NCBI RefSeq assembly: GCF_008795985.1
Contig: NZ_VMHP01000002.1
Span: forward strand, 1,116,001 to 1,180,000
From: Marinobacter halotolerans
GTDB lineage: Bacteria > Pseudomonadota > Gammaproteobacteria > Pseudomonadales > Oleiphilaceae
DNA: 64,000 bases
Reading direction: 5' to 3'
Within the stretch, counting starts at the first letter, position 1, and every line of letters starts with the position of its first letter. The position numbers and the translations under genes are program-made. Positions 21,868-32,218 of the stretch are shown piece after piece. Under the pieces are notes generated by a model. That model was not told the DNA's origin, did not search any database, and saw only the letters and a program-made list of their open reading frames with translations.

Positions 21868-23916
21868 TTAACGGAAACTCTGCAGCAACGTGTTGAACAA
21901 ATCCTGGGCGACGCTCATGACCTGCGCCGAAGCGTTATAGGCGGCCTGATACTGGATCAGCCGGCCCGCCTCCTCGTCCATATTCACACCGGAAACCGAT
22001 TCTCTTTGATTCTTTGACTGTTCCAGCAGTGTTTGCCCTGAATCCTTGTCCAACTGGCTCTGCCGGGTTTTCACACCGATCTCGCCGACCAGGCTGGAAT
22101 AGCCCTCGGAAAAACTCTGGTTGCCGTTGTTGAGGGTATTTTTCGTGCCCAGCGCAGCCAGCTTTTCGGCATTACGGTTGTCAGAAATGCCATTGGTGTT
22201 GTAACTGATGTTGAAAGAATCGCCGGGGCTGGGCCTGCCGGAGATTTCAAACTGGAAACCATAATAATCGGGCGAGCGCGGATCTTCGGTGAACAACTTG
22301 TTCGACGTACCCGGCTGGAACACGTTGACCGGCGGCACCGCCGCGGCATCGCCTGCCTGCAGAACCGCGCCGGAACTGGCGTTGACCACGTCATACACCA
22401 GCTGGCCGCCATCTTCGCGGAACTGAATCTGCAAAGGCGGCGAAAGCTGCCCTGCCTGCCGGAAGTTCGGTAGCAGAGAGTTGGTGAACGGGTCGCGAAC
22501 ATTCAGCATGCTGCCCTGGGTAATGACCCCGTCACCACCATTGCTGCTGCTTGCCTCGGCCCGCACCGGGCTGGCAAAGGCGATGTCTTCCTCGCGATTG
22601 ATCGCCAGGTCAAGATTGGCCGCAGCCTGTCGGGTGGGTTCAATCAGGAAGCTGTCGCCAGCGTTGAATGTGCCGCCCTCAATCCGGATATTGAAACCGG
22701 GCATCGAGATCTCGGACTGCACCGGGTCCGGCAACCGACCCTGGTTCACCACTTTGCCAGAGGCGCGATCAATCAGTTCGAAATCCCGGCCATCGCCGCC
22801 AAACTGCAGTGACCAGCTTCCGCCCGGCAGTTTGGAGCTGTCAATAATCTCTACCGCCAGCTGGGCGTTTCCGGGCGCGGCGTTATTGGCGTTCGGCACC
22901 ACACGTCCCCGCTCGGCTGCCAGGCTGTTAATGTCCGAAAAGAACTGCCCGCCCAGGTCTCCTTCGAGATCCATCCCGATCTCATGCTGGTGGTTGACAG
23001 TATCCGCAAGGGCAATCGCAATACGCCCAAGTTCAGCTGCTGCAGGGCGCAGGCCTTCCTCGGCAAAGCGTCGCAAACCGCCGAGCTTGCCACCATTAAT
23101 CTGTTCATCAACACCGAGGGTTCGACCGCCACTGGTCAGGGTGAATTCCAGATAGTTCGGGTCTTCAGCATTGTCCCTGGTCCCCAGTTTGGCCGCCGTG
23201 GACTCCAGAACAAGGGACTGCCCGTTCTGTAGAGACACGTTGACCTGACTTCCCTCGGCTGCCACCACGCGGATACTCACAAGCTCGGAAAGTTCACGGA
23301 GCTTTTCATCCCGTTGGTCCAGCAACGCATTGGGTTCCTTGCCCTGAGCCAGCCCAGGGGACTGGGCGATCGCCCGGTTAAGGTCGGCAATACTCTGGAT
23401 CAGCGTGTTTGCGTCATCGACGCCCTGGCGCATCTGGGTCTTGATGGACTCCCGCTGCTGGGTGAACTCGCTGTTAATACCCTGAAACCGGTTAATAATC
23501 TGTTGCGCTTCGCTAAGCACCAGCTGGCGTTGTGGCAGCGATGTCGGGTCTTCCGCTGCATTCTGCAAACTGGAAAAGAAATTGTTCAGGGCATTGCTCA
23601 ACCCCGTGGCGTTGCCGCCCAGCAGGTTATCCAACCGGTTGAATTCCGAGTTCAACGCGTCCTGCTCACCGAACAGGGAGCTGTCCTCCCGGATCTGTTG
23701 GGTCATGAATTCGTTCGCCAGCCGGCGCACGTCGGTTATCTGGACACCCGAACCAATATAGCCGGCGCCCGTATTCTGGCCGGGCTGGGTCTCGAACTGA
23801 ACTTCCTGACGGCTATAGCCCGGGGTATTGGCGTTGGCGATGTTGTTGCCGGTGGTGTTCAACGCGGATTGATGCCCAAGCACACCCGTCAGACCAATAT
23901 TGATCAAACCTGCCAT
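21868..23916 (-). CDS. flgK: Flagellar hook-associated protein FlgK (HAP1)
   Basis: A 682-residue junction protein, longer than the 547 residues in E. coli. The N-terminus has the rod/hook family motif LNTTGNNIANANTPGYSRQ, and the C-terminus has VSGVNMDEEAGRLIQYQAAY followed by AQVMSVAQDLFNTLL. The middle region is variable. It forms the first junction layer on the hook. Only four bases separate it from flgJ upstream. Confidence 0.95.
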   Translation of the reverse strand: MAGLINIGLTGVLGHQSALNTTGNNIANANTPGYSRQEVQFETQPGQNTGAGYIGSGVQITDVRRLANEFMTQQIREDSSLFGEQDALNSEFNRLDNLLGGNATGLSNALNNFFSSLQNAAEDPTSLPQRQLVLSEAQQIINRFQGINSEFTQQRESIKTQMRQGVDDANTLIQSIADLNRAIAQSPGLAQGKEPNALLDQRDEKLRELSELVSIRVVAAEGSQVNVSLQNGQSLVLESTAAKLGTRDNAEDPNYLEFTLTSGGRTLGVDEQINGGKLGGLRRFAEEGLRPAAAELGRIAIALADTVNHQHEIGMDLEGDLGGQFFSDINSLAAERGRVVPNANNAAPGNAQLAVEIIDSSKLPGGSWSLQFGGDGRDFELIDRASGKVVNQGRLPDPVQSEISMPGFNIRIEGGTFNAGDSFLIEPTRQAAANLDLAINREEDIAFASPVRAEASSSNGGDGVITQGSMLNVRDPFTNSLLPNFRQAGQLSPPLQIQFREDGGQLVYDVVNASSGAVLQAGDAAAVPPVNVFQPGTSNKLFTEDPRSPDYYGFQFEISGRPSPGDSFNISYNTNGISDNRNAEKLAALGTKNTLNNGNQSFSEGYSSLVGEIGVKTRQSQLDKDSGQTLLEQSKNQRESVSGVNMDEEAGRLIQYQAAYNASAQVMSVAQDLFNTLLQSFR

Positions 23917-23920
23917 ATCA

Positions 23921-24910
23921 TTACTCCCCGTTGCCGCTCAGGCCCATGGACACCGTGTCCATGGTGTCGGTATTCAGGATACGGCGGATCTTCTCGCCAT
24001 AGTTCGGATCGGTGGCATATCCGGCTTCCTGCAGTCTGTCGGTGAACAGCTCCGGGTCATCCGCCGCCGCCAGCACATCCCGGTAACGGGGGTTCGATTC
24101 CAGGAAAGACACATAGTCCCGGAAGCTGGATTCATAATCCGGATAGGACCGGAAGGACGCCCGCTCACTCATGGGCACGCCTTCGCGGAATTCCGTGGTG
24201 GCAATATTGACCGAATCACCGGACCAGCGCTGATCGGCCTTGATGCCAAACAGGTTGAAGCTAGGGGAACCGGACTGCCCTTCAATCATGTGTCGGCCCC
24301 ACCCGGTTTCCAGAGCGGCCTGGGCGACCATCACCCGGGGATTGATTCCGGTGGACGCTGCGGCACGCTCGGCCATCGGCAACAGATGACGCACAAACGA
24401 CTCGGGTGAATCGAAGCGCGCCGGTAGCGCTGGCACTTCGTCTTTTAACGAGGAAGAGCTGACGGACTCGGCCACAGCGTTCACCTTGTCTACCTGCTCC
24501 GGCAACCGCCTGGTGAGCACTGGCAGGCTCCGGTCGTAGTCTCTCAGTTCCGCTTTGTGAGATGCCATCGGGCTGCCCTCGACATCCATGCCGGGAATCT
24601 GCCGGCTGAGCTGGCGCACCAGCGCTTCCGCAAGGCCCGTGCCCTGCTTCTGGGACATGCTCAGGCTCAGCTGGCTATCAAACATTTCCTGATAGAATTT
24701 TGACTGGCTGCTGTTCAGGTAATTGCCCTCAGCAAACACATCCCCTGCCTTACGCATGGACTTGACCATTTCCGAGAGAAACAGGCCTTCAAACTGCTCC
24801 GCGACTTCCCGCAGCGCGCCCTGCTTGTCGGTGCGCGCCTGGGTTTTGAGCCGGTTCAGGCCTTCAAACTCGGTATAGATCTGTGCTTTCTGAACGCTGA
24901 AGTCCTGCAT
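23921..24910 (-). CDS. flgJ: Peptidoglycan hydrolase and rod-cap protein FlgJ
   Basis: A 329-residue two-domain protein. Residues about 25-105 form the rod-binding domain (REVAEQFEGLFLSEMVKSM, LSMSQKQGTGLAEALVRQL). The C-terminal half is a glucosaminidase-type domain with AQAALETGWGRHMI, whose glutamate is the expected catalytic residue, and FGIKADQRWSG. It digests peptidoglycan locally so the rod can pass. It has the dual-domain form usual in gammaproteobacteria. Confidence 0.95.
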   Translation of the reverse strand: MQDFSVQKAQIYTEFEGLNRLKTQARTDKQGALREVAEQFEGLFLSEMVKSMRKAGDVFAEGNYLNSSQSKFYQEMFDSQLSLSMSQKQGTGLAEALVRQLSRQIPGMDVEGSPMASHKAELRDYDRSLPVLTRRLPEQVDKVNAVAESVSSSSLKDEVPALPARFDSPESFVRHLLPMAERAAASTGINPRVMVAQAALETGWGRHMIEGQSGSPSFNLFGIKADQRWSGDSVNIATTEFREGVPMSERASFRSYPDYESSFRDYVSFLESNPRYRDVLAAADDPELFTDRLQEAGYATDPNYGEKIRRILNTDTMDTVSMGLSGNGE

Positions 24911-24918
24911 CGCCGCAC

Positions 24919-26016
24919 CTATATAACAATCAGCTCGGCACGAAGCGCGCCGGCCTGCTTGAGTGCTTCCAGTACCGCCATCACATCCCCCGGGGCCGCG
25001 CCCACCTGGTTCACTGCCTGGACGATCTGGTTCAGGGTAACCGCGGGCCCGAACTGGAACATTCGGGCCGGCTCCTGGGTAATGGCAATCTGGGTATTGG
25101 GTTCAACCACCGCGTCGGCGTCAGTAAACGGGTTGGGCTGTTCTACTTCAGGGTTTTCCTGGATGGTCACTGTCAGATTGCCATGAGTCACCGCAGCGGC
25201 CGTCACCTGCACATTCTTGCCCACCACAATGGTGCCGGTGCGGCTGTTGATGACGACTTTCGCGGCTTCCTCGGCCGGCTCAACGTTCATGTTTTCCAGA
25301 ATCGATAGAAAGCTTACCCGCTGCGACGGATCCCGCGGTGCCCTCACAGATACCGACGTGGCATCGTGGGCGTAGGCCATATCCGGCCCCAGGTTGCCGT
25401 TGATGGCCTCAACCACTCGCCGGGCCGTGGTGAAATCCGGGCGCAGCAGGTTAAAAGTGATGGTGTCGCCCTGAGCGAACACCGAGTTGACCTCACGTTC
25501 AATGGTTGCACCGTTGGGAATACGACCGACACTGGGGATATTCACGGTGATACGCGAACCGTCGGCACCGCCAGCCCCGAAGCCGCCAACCAGAAGGTTG
25601 CCCTGCGCCATCGCATAGACCTGGTTGTCCGCGCCTTTAAGCGGCGTCATCAACAAAGTGCCGCCGCGAAGACTGTCAGCATTGCCGATGGAAGACACGG
25701 TAATATCCATTTCCTGACCGGGCTTGGCAAAAGGCGGCAGATTGGCCGTCACAGTTACCGCGGCCACGTTAGCCAGACCCAGGCTGGCGCCAGGCGGCAA
25801 AGTGATGCCGAACTGGTCCATCATGTTGCGGAAGGTCTGGTTGGTGAACGGGGCGGAGTCCCCTGTGCCGTCAAGGCCCACCACCAGGCCGTAACCGACC
25901 AGCTGGTTGTTACGCACACCCTTGATGCGTGCCAGGTCTTTCAGGCGGTCCGCCAGCACCGGCGCGGCAATCACCGACAACATAATCAGGGCAACAAAAA
26001 ACCGAAGTGTTTTCAT
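24919..26016 (-). CDS. flgI: Flagellar P-ring protein FlgI
   Basis: A 365-residue periplasmic protein forming the P ring around the rod. It has a Sec signal peptide ([13 protein letters not shown] to AAPVLA) followed by [20 protein letters not shown] and [11 protein letters not shown], both hallmarks. ATG 26016 overlaps the flgH stop as ATGA; a GTG four codons upstream is also in frame. Confidence 0.96.
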   Translation of the reverse strand: MKTLRFFVALIMLSVIAAPVLADRLKDLARIKGVRNNQLVGYGLVVGLDGTGDSAPFTNQTFRNMMDQFGITLPPGASLGLANVAAVTVTANLPPFAKPGQEMDITVSSIGNADSLRGGTLLMTPLKGADNQVYAMAQGNLLVGGFGAGGADGSRITVNIPSVGRIPNGATIEREVNSVFAQGDTITFNLLRPDFTTARRVVEAINGNLGPDMAYAHDATSVSVRAPRDPSQRVSFLSILENMNVEPAEEAAKVVINSRTGTIVVGKNVQVTAAAVTHGNLTVTIQENPEVEQPNPFTDADAVVEPNTQIAITQEPARMFQFGPAVTLNQIVQAVNQVGAAPGDVMAVLEALKQAGALRAELIVI

Positions 26017-26717
26017 AGCGGGAACCACTCGCTGTTAAAGAAGCGTGCCAGCCAGCCCATCTGATTGGCCTGGTCGAAATCACCGGTACCGCCGTAGGCA
26101 ATACGGGCGTCGGCTATGCGATTCGAAGCCACCGTATTGTCTGGCTCAATATCCTGCGGGCGCACAAGCCCTGTCAGGCGAATGTATTCATCACCATTGG
26201 TCAACGACAGCCATTTCTCGCCACGAACCCGAAGTACGCCGTTGGGCAGAACCTGGGTAACGGTCACAGTGATACTGCCGTCCAGGCTGTTGCTCTGATC
26301 CGCTTCCGCCGAGCCTTCAAAATCCCGTTCCATATTCGCCTCTGTTGCCACGCCCAGATTGGAGCGGTTCAGAATCTGAGGATTGGGCAGGGAAATCTCG
26401 TTGTCCTTGGTAATACTGCTTTCGGCATTCTTGCTGGCCTGGGTGGACTCCTGAAGCTCTACCGTCAGGATATCCCCCACATTCAAAGCCACCGTATCGC
26501 CATACAGGCTGAAATTGCGGGAAGGCTGGTAGATCGCGCCGGAGTCCGGGTCGCGCTGCATCATGTTGTCCGCAACCACCGGCGCATAAGCCGGGTCATT
26601 GGGCATCGGCCGTTCACGGTTCAGCGCGGTGCAGCCCTGCAGCAGCGCGAGGCCGCAGATCAGCAATAGGGTGCCAACCCGGCGATCGCTTCTGGATGTG
26701 AATATGATGAACGTCAT
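26013..26717 (-). CDS. flgH: Flagellar L-ring lipoprotein FlgH
   Basis: A 234-residue outer-membrane lipoprotein. The signal peptide ends in the lipobox LLQGC. Family blocks are [43 protein letters not shown] and [18 protein letters not shown]. It forms the L ring that works as a bushing for the rod. ATG 26717 is chosen because it places the signal peptide correctly. Confidence 0.96.
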   Translation of the reverse strand: MTFIIFTSRSDRRVGTLLLICGLALLQGCTALNRERPMPNDPAYAPVVADNMMQRDPDSGAIYQPSRNFSLYGDTVALNVGDILTVELQESTQASKNAESSITKDNEISLPNPQILNRSNLGVATEANMERDFEGSAEADQSNSLDGSITVTVTQVLPNGVLRVRGEKWLSLTNGDEYIRLTGLVRPQDIEPDNTVASNRIADARIAYGGTGDFDQANQMGWLARFFNSEWFPL

Positions 26718-26744
26718 AACCTGTCCCCCGGCCGCCACTCAGTG

Positions 26745-27533
26745 CTAGCCGATATTATTCGTGATGAACTGAAGCATCTGGTCAGTGGCAGACACCACCT
26801 TCGAGTTCATCTCGTAGGCCCGCTGCGTGGTAATCATGTTGACCAGTTCTTCCACAACCTCGACGTTTGAGGCTTCAACCATGCCCTGCTCGAGCGAACC
26901 CAGGCCTGAAAGACCTGGCTCGCCTTCGGTGGGGTCACCGCTGGCGTTGGTGGCCTTGTAAAGGTTGTTACCAATGGCCTGCAAACCCTGGGGATTAATG
27001 AAATCCACCAGCGTAATCTGGCCCAGGTTCTGGGGCGCGGACTGATCATCAGTGATGGCCGTTACCGTTCCATCCTTGCCGATGGTGATCGTGGAGGCGT
27101 TCTCCGGGACGTTGATATTGGGCTCAAGGGGGTAACCGGACGGACTCACAATGTCGCCATCGGAGTTCAGCTGAAACTGACCATCCCGGGTATAGGCAAT
27201 CTGCCCATCCGGCTGCAGCACCTGCATAAAGCCCCGGCCATCAATCGCCAGGTCCAGCGGCTGCTCTGTCACCTCCAGATTGCCCTGGGAAAACTGCTTT
27301 GCCGTTCCCACGATGCGCACACCGGTACCCAATTGCAGCCCCGATGGCAGTTCGGAATTCTGGGTATTCAGGCCGCCCGGTTGACGGTCGATCTGATAAA
27401 GCAAGTCCTGGAATACCGCCCGGTCCCGTTTGAAACCCGTGGTGTTTACGTTGGCCAGGTTGTTGGAAATGGTGGCCATGTTGGTATCTTGGGCGCTAAG
27501 CCCGGTCTTGCTGACCCAAAGTGCTGGATGCAT
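26745..27533 (-). CDS. flgG: Flagellar distal rod protein FlgG
   Basis: A 262-residue rod protein of the usual length. The N-terminus is MHPALWVSKTGLSAQDTNMA, then ISNNLANVNTTGFKRDRAVF, and the C-terminus is ASNVEVVEELVNMITTQRAY followed by EMNSKVVSATDQMLQ. It builds the distal rod that crosses both rings. It lies between flgF and flgH as normal. Confidence 0.97.
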   Translation of the reverse strand: MHPALWVSKTGLSAQDTNMATISNNLANVNTTGFKRDRAVFQDLLYQIDRQPGGLNTQNSELPSGLQLGTGVRIVGTAKQFSQGNLEVTEQPLDLAIDGRGFMQVLQPDGQIAYTRDGQFQLNSDGDIVSPSGYPLEPNINVPENASTITIGKDGTVTAITDDQSAPQNLGQITLVDFINPQGLQAIGNNLYKATNASGDPTEGEPGLSGLGSLEQGMVEASNVEVVEELVNMITTQRAYEMNSKVVSATDQMLQFITNNIG

Positions 27534-27615
27534 GTTCTTCTCTCCTTGCCGAGGCGTTCAGACAGCGGCCAGAATTTGCCGCTTCAGCCCGCCCGGCCGA
27601 GTTTCGATCGGTTTA

Positions 27616-28368
27616 TCAGAGGTTCTGCAACAGTCGTGCCGAAGCCTCGGAATTCTCGTTTGCCGTGGTCATAACCTTCACCTGCATTTCGTACTGCCGT
27701 GACAACTGGAGGTTGGAGATCATTTCCTCTACCGCGTTAACGTTGGAACTTTCAAGAAAGCCAGACACCACACGCTGGTCGCCCACTGCTGGCTCCGGGC
27801 CATCAATCGCCTGGTCGGGTTTGCGCTGAATAAAGCCCTCCAGTCCCTTTTCCAGAGCCTCGCGGGGTGGATTCACCAGTTTCAGGCGATCCACTTCCAC
27901 CAGCTGGTCTGGCGGACCGCCTACTGGCACAACCGAGATGGTGCCGTCAGAGCCAATCTGGACGTTGTCAAAGGGAGGGAGTGCAACCGGACCACCGTTG
28001 CCGAGAACCATTTCGCCGCTGGAAAGGCGCACCAGGCCGTTAACATCTACCTGCAAGCTGCCGGTACGGGTAAAAACCTCTTCACCCTGCTGGTTCTGAA
28101 CCGCCAGCCAGCCTTCACCGTCTACCGCGATATCGAGCTTGCGGCCGGTATCCTGAAGGGCACCTGCTGACAGATCGGTACCCGGGCGTTCGGACATGGC
28201 ATAGGCGCGGGTCGGATGATGTTCGCCGAACACCGGCATACTCCGGGCCTGGGCGAAGTCCCGCTTGAAACCGGTGGTGCTGACGTTAGCCAGGTTGTTG
28301 GCATGGGCGCGCTGGGACAGCATGTTCTGCTTGGCGCCGGACATTCCAATATAGAGGGCTTTATCCAT
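27616..28368 (-). CDS. flgF: Flagellar proximal rod protein FlgF
   Basis: A 250-residue rod protein. MDKALYIGMSGAKQNMLSQ and ANNLANVSTTGFKRDFAQA form the family N-terminus; SSNVNAVEEMISNLQLSRQY is the C-terminal motif. The 82-base gap to flgG is one of the larger ones in the operon. Confidence 0.95.
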   Translation of the reverse strand: MDKALYIGMSGAKQNMLSQRAHANNLANVSTTGFKRDFAQARSMPVFGEHHPTRAYAMSERPGTDLSAGALQDTGRKLDIAVDGEGWLAVQNQQGEEVFTRTGSLQVDVNGLVRLSSGEMVLGNGGPVALPPFDNVQIGSDGTISVVPVGGPPDQLVEVDRLKLVNPPREALEKGLEGFIQRKPDQAIDGPEPAVGDQRVVSGFLESSNVNAVEEMISNLQLSRQYEMQVKVMTTANENSEASARLLQNL

Positions 28369-28452
28369 GGGAAAACTCCTGCCGGAATATTGACTGTTTC
28401 CAGTCCTTTTATCCTATTCCTGCAGGAGTTGTGCCAGATTTCGTTTCAGGTG

Positions 28453-30369
28453 TTATCTGAGGTTGATAATGGTCTGGGTCACCGCATCGGACGTCTCGAT
28501 GGTCTTGGCATTCGCCTGATAGTTTCGCTGGGCGATAATCAGGTTAACCAGTTCCGCCGACAGATCCACGTTGGATTCTTCCACCGAGCTTGCCTTGATC
28601 GCACCCAGGGTGCCGGTGTCAGGCGCGCCGATAATCGGCTGACCGGACTCGAAGGTTTCAACCCAGGCGGTATCCCCTACCGGCGCCAACCCGTTGGTGT
28701 TGCTGAACGAAGCCAGCGATACCTGTCCCAGGGACGTGGACTGTCCGTTGGTGTAGCGGGCGAACAGCACGCCCTCACCGGAAACGTCCAGGCCTGACAG
28801 CCGACCGGTGGTGTAGCCGTTCTGCTGCTGATCCGTCACCCCGAATTCACTGCCGTACTGGGTCGTCTCTGACAGGTTCAGCACGAAAGCGGATGTGGTT
28901 GGCGGCTCCGGAATCGGAGTGGTGATCGGGTTGCCAGGCGCAGGTGGGCCGTCAGCCCCGTTGGGGGTTCCATCCGCGCTTTTCGGGACCCAGTCATCAA
29001 TCAGGATTTCGCCACTGGGATCTCCGTTTATAGACTGCAGATTACCATCCTGGTCAAACCGCGCCTGATACGGATTAGTGTCGGTACCACCAACGAATTC
29101 CCCGTCAATCTGCAGGTAAATCGACCACTCACTGACGCCTATTCCATTGCCGGGTGCCGGCTGCTTCACGTAAAACTGGCTGATCTCGTGGGAGTTGCCA
29201 AGACTGTCGTAGATTGTCGTCGTGGTGGCGTGGTTATAGGTGCGCTGATCGTTCGGGTTGAACTGGTTGGTGATATTGATCGAGCGGCTTGTCCAGGAAT
29301 CAGCAAGGTTGGTACTGCCGGCCGTCGAGACAATGTTGGTAATCTCGCGGTCCGCCTGGGGACGCACAGTGCCTACGGTAGTTTCCGGCGCCTGAGTCAG
29401 GCCGGTGCTTGAGAAGCCTGCTGTCAGGTTGTTGCCGCGATTATCCACCAGACGCAAGTTGCCACCTACCAGGGAAGCGTTAATGGTCGGCGCCTGGGCG
29501 GTGTTGATAGCGTTTACCAGAGACTGGGCGTCGGTCACGCCCACGGTGTCCACGGGCACGTTCACATTACCGACAGCCAGATCGAACGAGAAGCTTCCCG
29601 AGCCAATCGCAGTGTTCAGATCAGCCTCGCTGATACCTTCGTACTGGGTGGTAGCCGAAGCCGACAAGCCGTCCACACCGTTGAGTACATCCACAACATC
29701 TGACGCAGAGTAGTCCGCCACGTTGGCCGGATTAATGGTGGTCGTTACCGTCGATCCGTCATCATAGGTGATCTCAAACGTTTCCTGAGGAAGTCCCGCC
29801 GTTGACGGCGTTGTCGCTGGTACCGTGAAACCGCCGAAATCGCCCATGTCTGCGACGCGACGCTCCAGGACCGTCTCTCTTGAATCTAGGTTGAGATCGG
29901 ACTGTAATTCAGTGGTGCGACGTGGCGCCAAGTTGCCGGATTCAATCTGCAGGTCACCACGAACACCGGACAGGTTGCCGTCTTCATCTGCCGTAAAACC
30001 CTGGAGCCGCATGTTCTGGTTGTTGGTGATAAACCCTTCTTTATCGAGGCCAAACTGCCCAGCGCGGGAATAGCGAACTTCGCCACCGTTGCTTAGCGTA
30101 AAGAAGCCGTCGCCGTTGATAGCCATATCAAGGCCGCTATCAGTGAAGCTGATGTTGCCCTGACTGAACGATTGCTTGACGTCCTGCACCCGCACACCAT
30201 CGCCAATATTCGCGTTGCCGGAGCTAAGAAACCCGCTGGCGTAGAGATCGCCAAACTGGGCCTTGCTGCCCTTGAACCCCACGGTACTGGCGTTCGCAAT
30301 ATTATTACCGGTAACGTCAAGATCAACCGACGCTGCCCTTAATCCACTAAGACCCGTGTTAAAAGCCAT
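28453..30369 (-). CDS. flgE: Flagellar hook protein FlgE, enlarged
   Basis: A 638-residue hook protein, about 230 residues longer than E. coli FlgE. The N-terminus (MAFNTGLSGLRAASVDLDVT, NNIANASTVGFKGSKAQF) and C-terminus (ESNVDLSAELVNLIIAQRNY, QANAKTIETSDAVTQTI) are conserved. The extra length is in the middle, surface-exposed domains, which are rich in Thr, Asn and Val. Long FlgE forms are common in marine relatives. Confidence 0.95.
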   Translation of the reverse strand: MAFNTGLSGLRAASVDLDVTGNNIANASTVGFKGSKAQFGDLYASGFLSSGNANIGDGVRVQDVKQSFSQGNISFTDSGLDMAINGDGFFTLSNGGEVRYSRAGQFGLDKEGFITNNQNMRLQGFTADEDGNLSGVRGDLQIESGNLAPRRTTELQSDLNLDSRETVLERRVADMGDFGGFTVPATTPSTAGLPQETFEITYDDGSTVTTTINPANVADYSASDVVDVLNGVDGLSASATTQYEGISEADLNTAIGSGSFSFDLAVGNVNVPVDTVGVTDAQSLVNAINTAQAPTINASLVGGNLRLVDNRGNNLTAGFSSTGLTQAPETTVGTVRPQADREITNIVSTAGSTNLADSWTSRSINITNQFNPNDQRTYNHATTTTIYDSLGNSHEISQFYVKQPAPGNGIGVSEWSIYLQIDGEFVGGTDTNPYQARFDQDGNLQSINGDPSGEILIDDWVPKSADGTPNGADGPPAPGNPITTPIPEPPTTSAFVLNLSETTQYGSEFGVTDQQQNGYTTGRLSGLDVSGEGVLFARYTNGQSTSLGQVSLASFSNTNGLAPVGDTAWVETFESGQPIIGAPDTGTLGAIKASSVEESNVDLSAELVNLIIAQRNYQANAKTIETSDAVTQTIINLR

Positions 30370-30395
30370 ACTTCACCTCTTGATCTGTTCCGGTA

Positions 30396-31070
30396 TTAGT
30401 TAATCTGTTGAACTTCAGACAGGGCGATCGAGCCCATGCCTGCCAGATTTAGCGTGACACTGCCACCCTGCCCCAGCGACACACTGTCAACGTTCGCACT
30501 TACCATGGTGCCCAGCTGCTGCTGGCCATCCGGGTAGGAGGCTTCGGCAACAATCCGGTAAGGCCCGGGCGGCAAACTGTTGCCGTTACCGTCCTTGCCA
30601 TCCCAGTCGAACCCGGCAACCCCCGGCTGCTGTGCTCCCAGATCCATCTGTCGCACTCTTTCACCGGCGCTGTTCTCGATGGAAACCCGAAGCCCTGACG
30701 TAGTGGCCGGCACCTGGACGTTACCGGAGATCTGTCCCTCCGGGCCCAGAATGCCGATCTGCGATGGCGCCAGAACCGTTCTGCCAACCATTGCTGAAGC
30801 CTGCAGTGCCTGGGTTGACCGGAACTGACTGACGACGTCATCAACGCTGCCGGAAAGCTTCTGCATCTCTTCAAGAGAGCTGAACTCCGCCAGCTGGGAA
30901 ATAAATGCTCCGTTATCCTGGGGCTTGAGCGGATTCTGATTCTTGAGCTGGGCAATCATCAGCTCCATGAACTCGTTCTTGCCAAGCGCATTCTTGTCGC
31001 CGGCCTTGTCCTGGTCCAGCCGGTACTTGCTCAGCACATCCGAGGCGTCTGTCGGGTTAATGACACTCAT
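30396..31070 (-). CDS. flgD: Flagellar hook-capping protein FlgD
   Basis: A 224-residue hook cap scaffold. The N-terminal block is LGKNEFMELMIAQLKNQNPL with FISQLAEFSSLEEM; the C-terminal FlgD Ig-like and Tudor-like part contains GFDWDGKDGNGNSLPPGPYR. It assembles FlgE subunits and then leaves the structure. Confidence 0.95.
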   Translation of the reverse strand: MSVINPTDASDVLSKYRLDQDKAGDKNALGKNEFMELMIAQLKNQNPLKPQDNGAFISQLAEFSSLEEMQKLSGSVDDVVSQFRSTQALQASAMVGRTVLAPSQIGILGPEGQISGNVQVPATTSGLRVSIENSAGERVRQMDLGAQQPGVAGFDWDGKDGNGNSLPPGPYRIVAEASYPDGQQQLGTMVSANVDSVSLGQGGSVTLNLAGMGSIALSEVQQIN

Positions 31071-31088
31071 AGGGAAATCCTCGCTCGA

Positions 31089-31547
31089 TTATTGCTGACC
31101 CAGGGTCAGGATGCGCTGCATCATGGTCTTGGCGCTGTTCATGATATCCACGTTCATTTGGAAGCTACGGGACGAGGACATCATGTCTGCCATTTCCTCA
31201 ACCACGTTGACGTTGGGGTAGAAAACATAGCCGTCCTCGTTAGCCGCCGGATGGTCGGGCTCGTAGCGCATCTGCAGTTCGGCGTTGCTTTCCACAATGC
31301 CGTCAACCTGGACACCGGCTCCCGGCCCTTCGCGCTCACTGGCAAAGGCCAGATTCTGTTGGGACGGATTCATCAGGGACTGCTGAATCGCGGAGAAAAC
31401 CGGCTTGCGAGCCCGATAGGTCTCATCGGTGCTGGAACTTGCGGTTTCCGCGTTGGCGATGTTGGATGCGGTCGTGTTCAGTCTCAGTGACTGGGCCGTC
31501 ATGCCGGAACCCGCGATGTCGAAAATGTTACCCAGAGACATTGTCAT
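31089..31547 (-). CDS. flgC: Flagellar proximal rod protein FlgC
   Basis: A 152-residue rod protein of the expected size. It has FDIAGSGMTAQSLRLNTTAS with NIANAETASS at the start, and YPNVNVVEEMADMMSSSRSF followed by QMNVDIMNSAKTMMQ at the end. ATG 31547 or 31541 may be the start. Confidence 0.96.
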   Translation of the reverse strand: MTMSLGNIFDIAGSGMTAQSLRLNTTASNIANAETASSSTDETYRARKPVFSAIQQSLMNPSQQNLAFASEREGPGAGVQVDGIVESNAELQMRYEPDHPAANEDGYVFYPNVNVVEEMADMMSSSRSFQMNVDIMNSAKTMMQRILTLGQQ

Positions 31548-31575
31548 GCTCCCTATTCAAAAGATCGCGGTCCGA

Positions 31576-31980
31576 TTACTGACCGGAAATGGCCTTCTTC
31601 AGCCCGTTAATTTTGCCGTTGAGAAACTCAAAACTGGCCTGGTAATCCATGGCGTTGCGCATGAACCTTGCCTGCTCCTGCTGGGCATCCACGGTATTGC
31701 CATCGACTGATGGCTGATGCGGGACGCGGTACAGCAGTTCACTGGGCATTCCCGTGGAGCCAGATGACGTATCCATGTGGCGCGCGTGGGTTTTTTCCAT
31801 ACCAACCCCGCCCATAGCATGCTTCGCCTGGTCCACCATCGAACTGAAGTCGATGTCCCGCGCCTTGAAGCCCGGGGTATCAGCGTTTGCAAGATTGTTG
31901 GCCAGCACCTCAGCACGCTTTACCCGCGCATTCAGTGCCTGTTCGTGAATTCCCATTGCGCTGTCGAGGGAGATCGCCAT
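31576..31980 (-). CDS. flgB: Flagellar proximal rod protein FlgB
   Basis: A 134-residue rod protein and the first gene of the minus-strand flg operon. It has RVKRAEVLANNLANADTPGF, KARDIDFSSMV, and the C-terminal block NAMDYQASFEFLNGKINGLK. A sigma-54 type promoter lies about 70 bases upstream. Confidence 0.96.
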   Translation of the reverse strand: MAISLDSAMGIHEQALNARVKRAEVLANNLANADTPGFKARDIDFSSMVDQAKHAMGGVGMEKTHARHMDTSSGSTGMPSELLYRVPHQPSVDGNTVDAQQEQARFMRNAMDYQASFEFLNGKINGLKKAISGQ

Positions 31981-32047
31981 AATTCCTCCAGATCCTGAGC
32001 ATACCGGCAGAGTTGTTGTTGCCGGTTTTCCGCTTTGAAGAGGTCAA

Positions 32048-32063
32048 AGCAAGCAGGATGCCA
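32048..32063 (-). promoter_or_regulatory. Sigma-54 (RpoN) promoter of the flg operon
   Basis: On the minus strand TGGCATCCTGCTTGCT matches TGGCAC-N5-TTGC with GG and GC at the exact -24/-12 spacing. It lies 68-83 bases upstream of flgB. Class II/III flagellar genes of polar flagellates use RpoN with FleQ/FlrA or FlrC-type activators, so the placement fits. The site was read by eye. Confidence 0.8.
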
Positions 32064-32076
32064 GTTTGGAGATTAT

Positions 32077-32096
32077 CCCCGGTTGTTGATCCGGGG
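32077..32096. repeat. Short inverted repeat upstream of the flgB promoter
   Basis: CCCCGG and CCGGGG (32077-32082, 32091-32096) flank an 8-base loop between the nitroreductase stop and the sigma-54 site. No T run follows on the minus strand. It may be a weak terminator or part of an activator region. Confidence 0.35.
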
Positions 32097-32218
32097 CCGC
32101 CCGGGACGGGCGTTTCAGGGCGTACTTATAAGAACAAGACGGGGTTTGGCGGCAAGCTGGCAGGATAGCCAGCGGGCAGAAGCGGCAATAGATTTCCCCA
32201 GGGTGGCCTGGGGCAAGA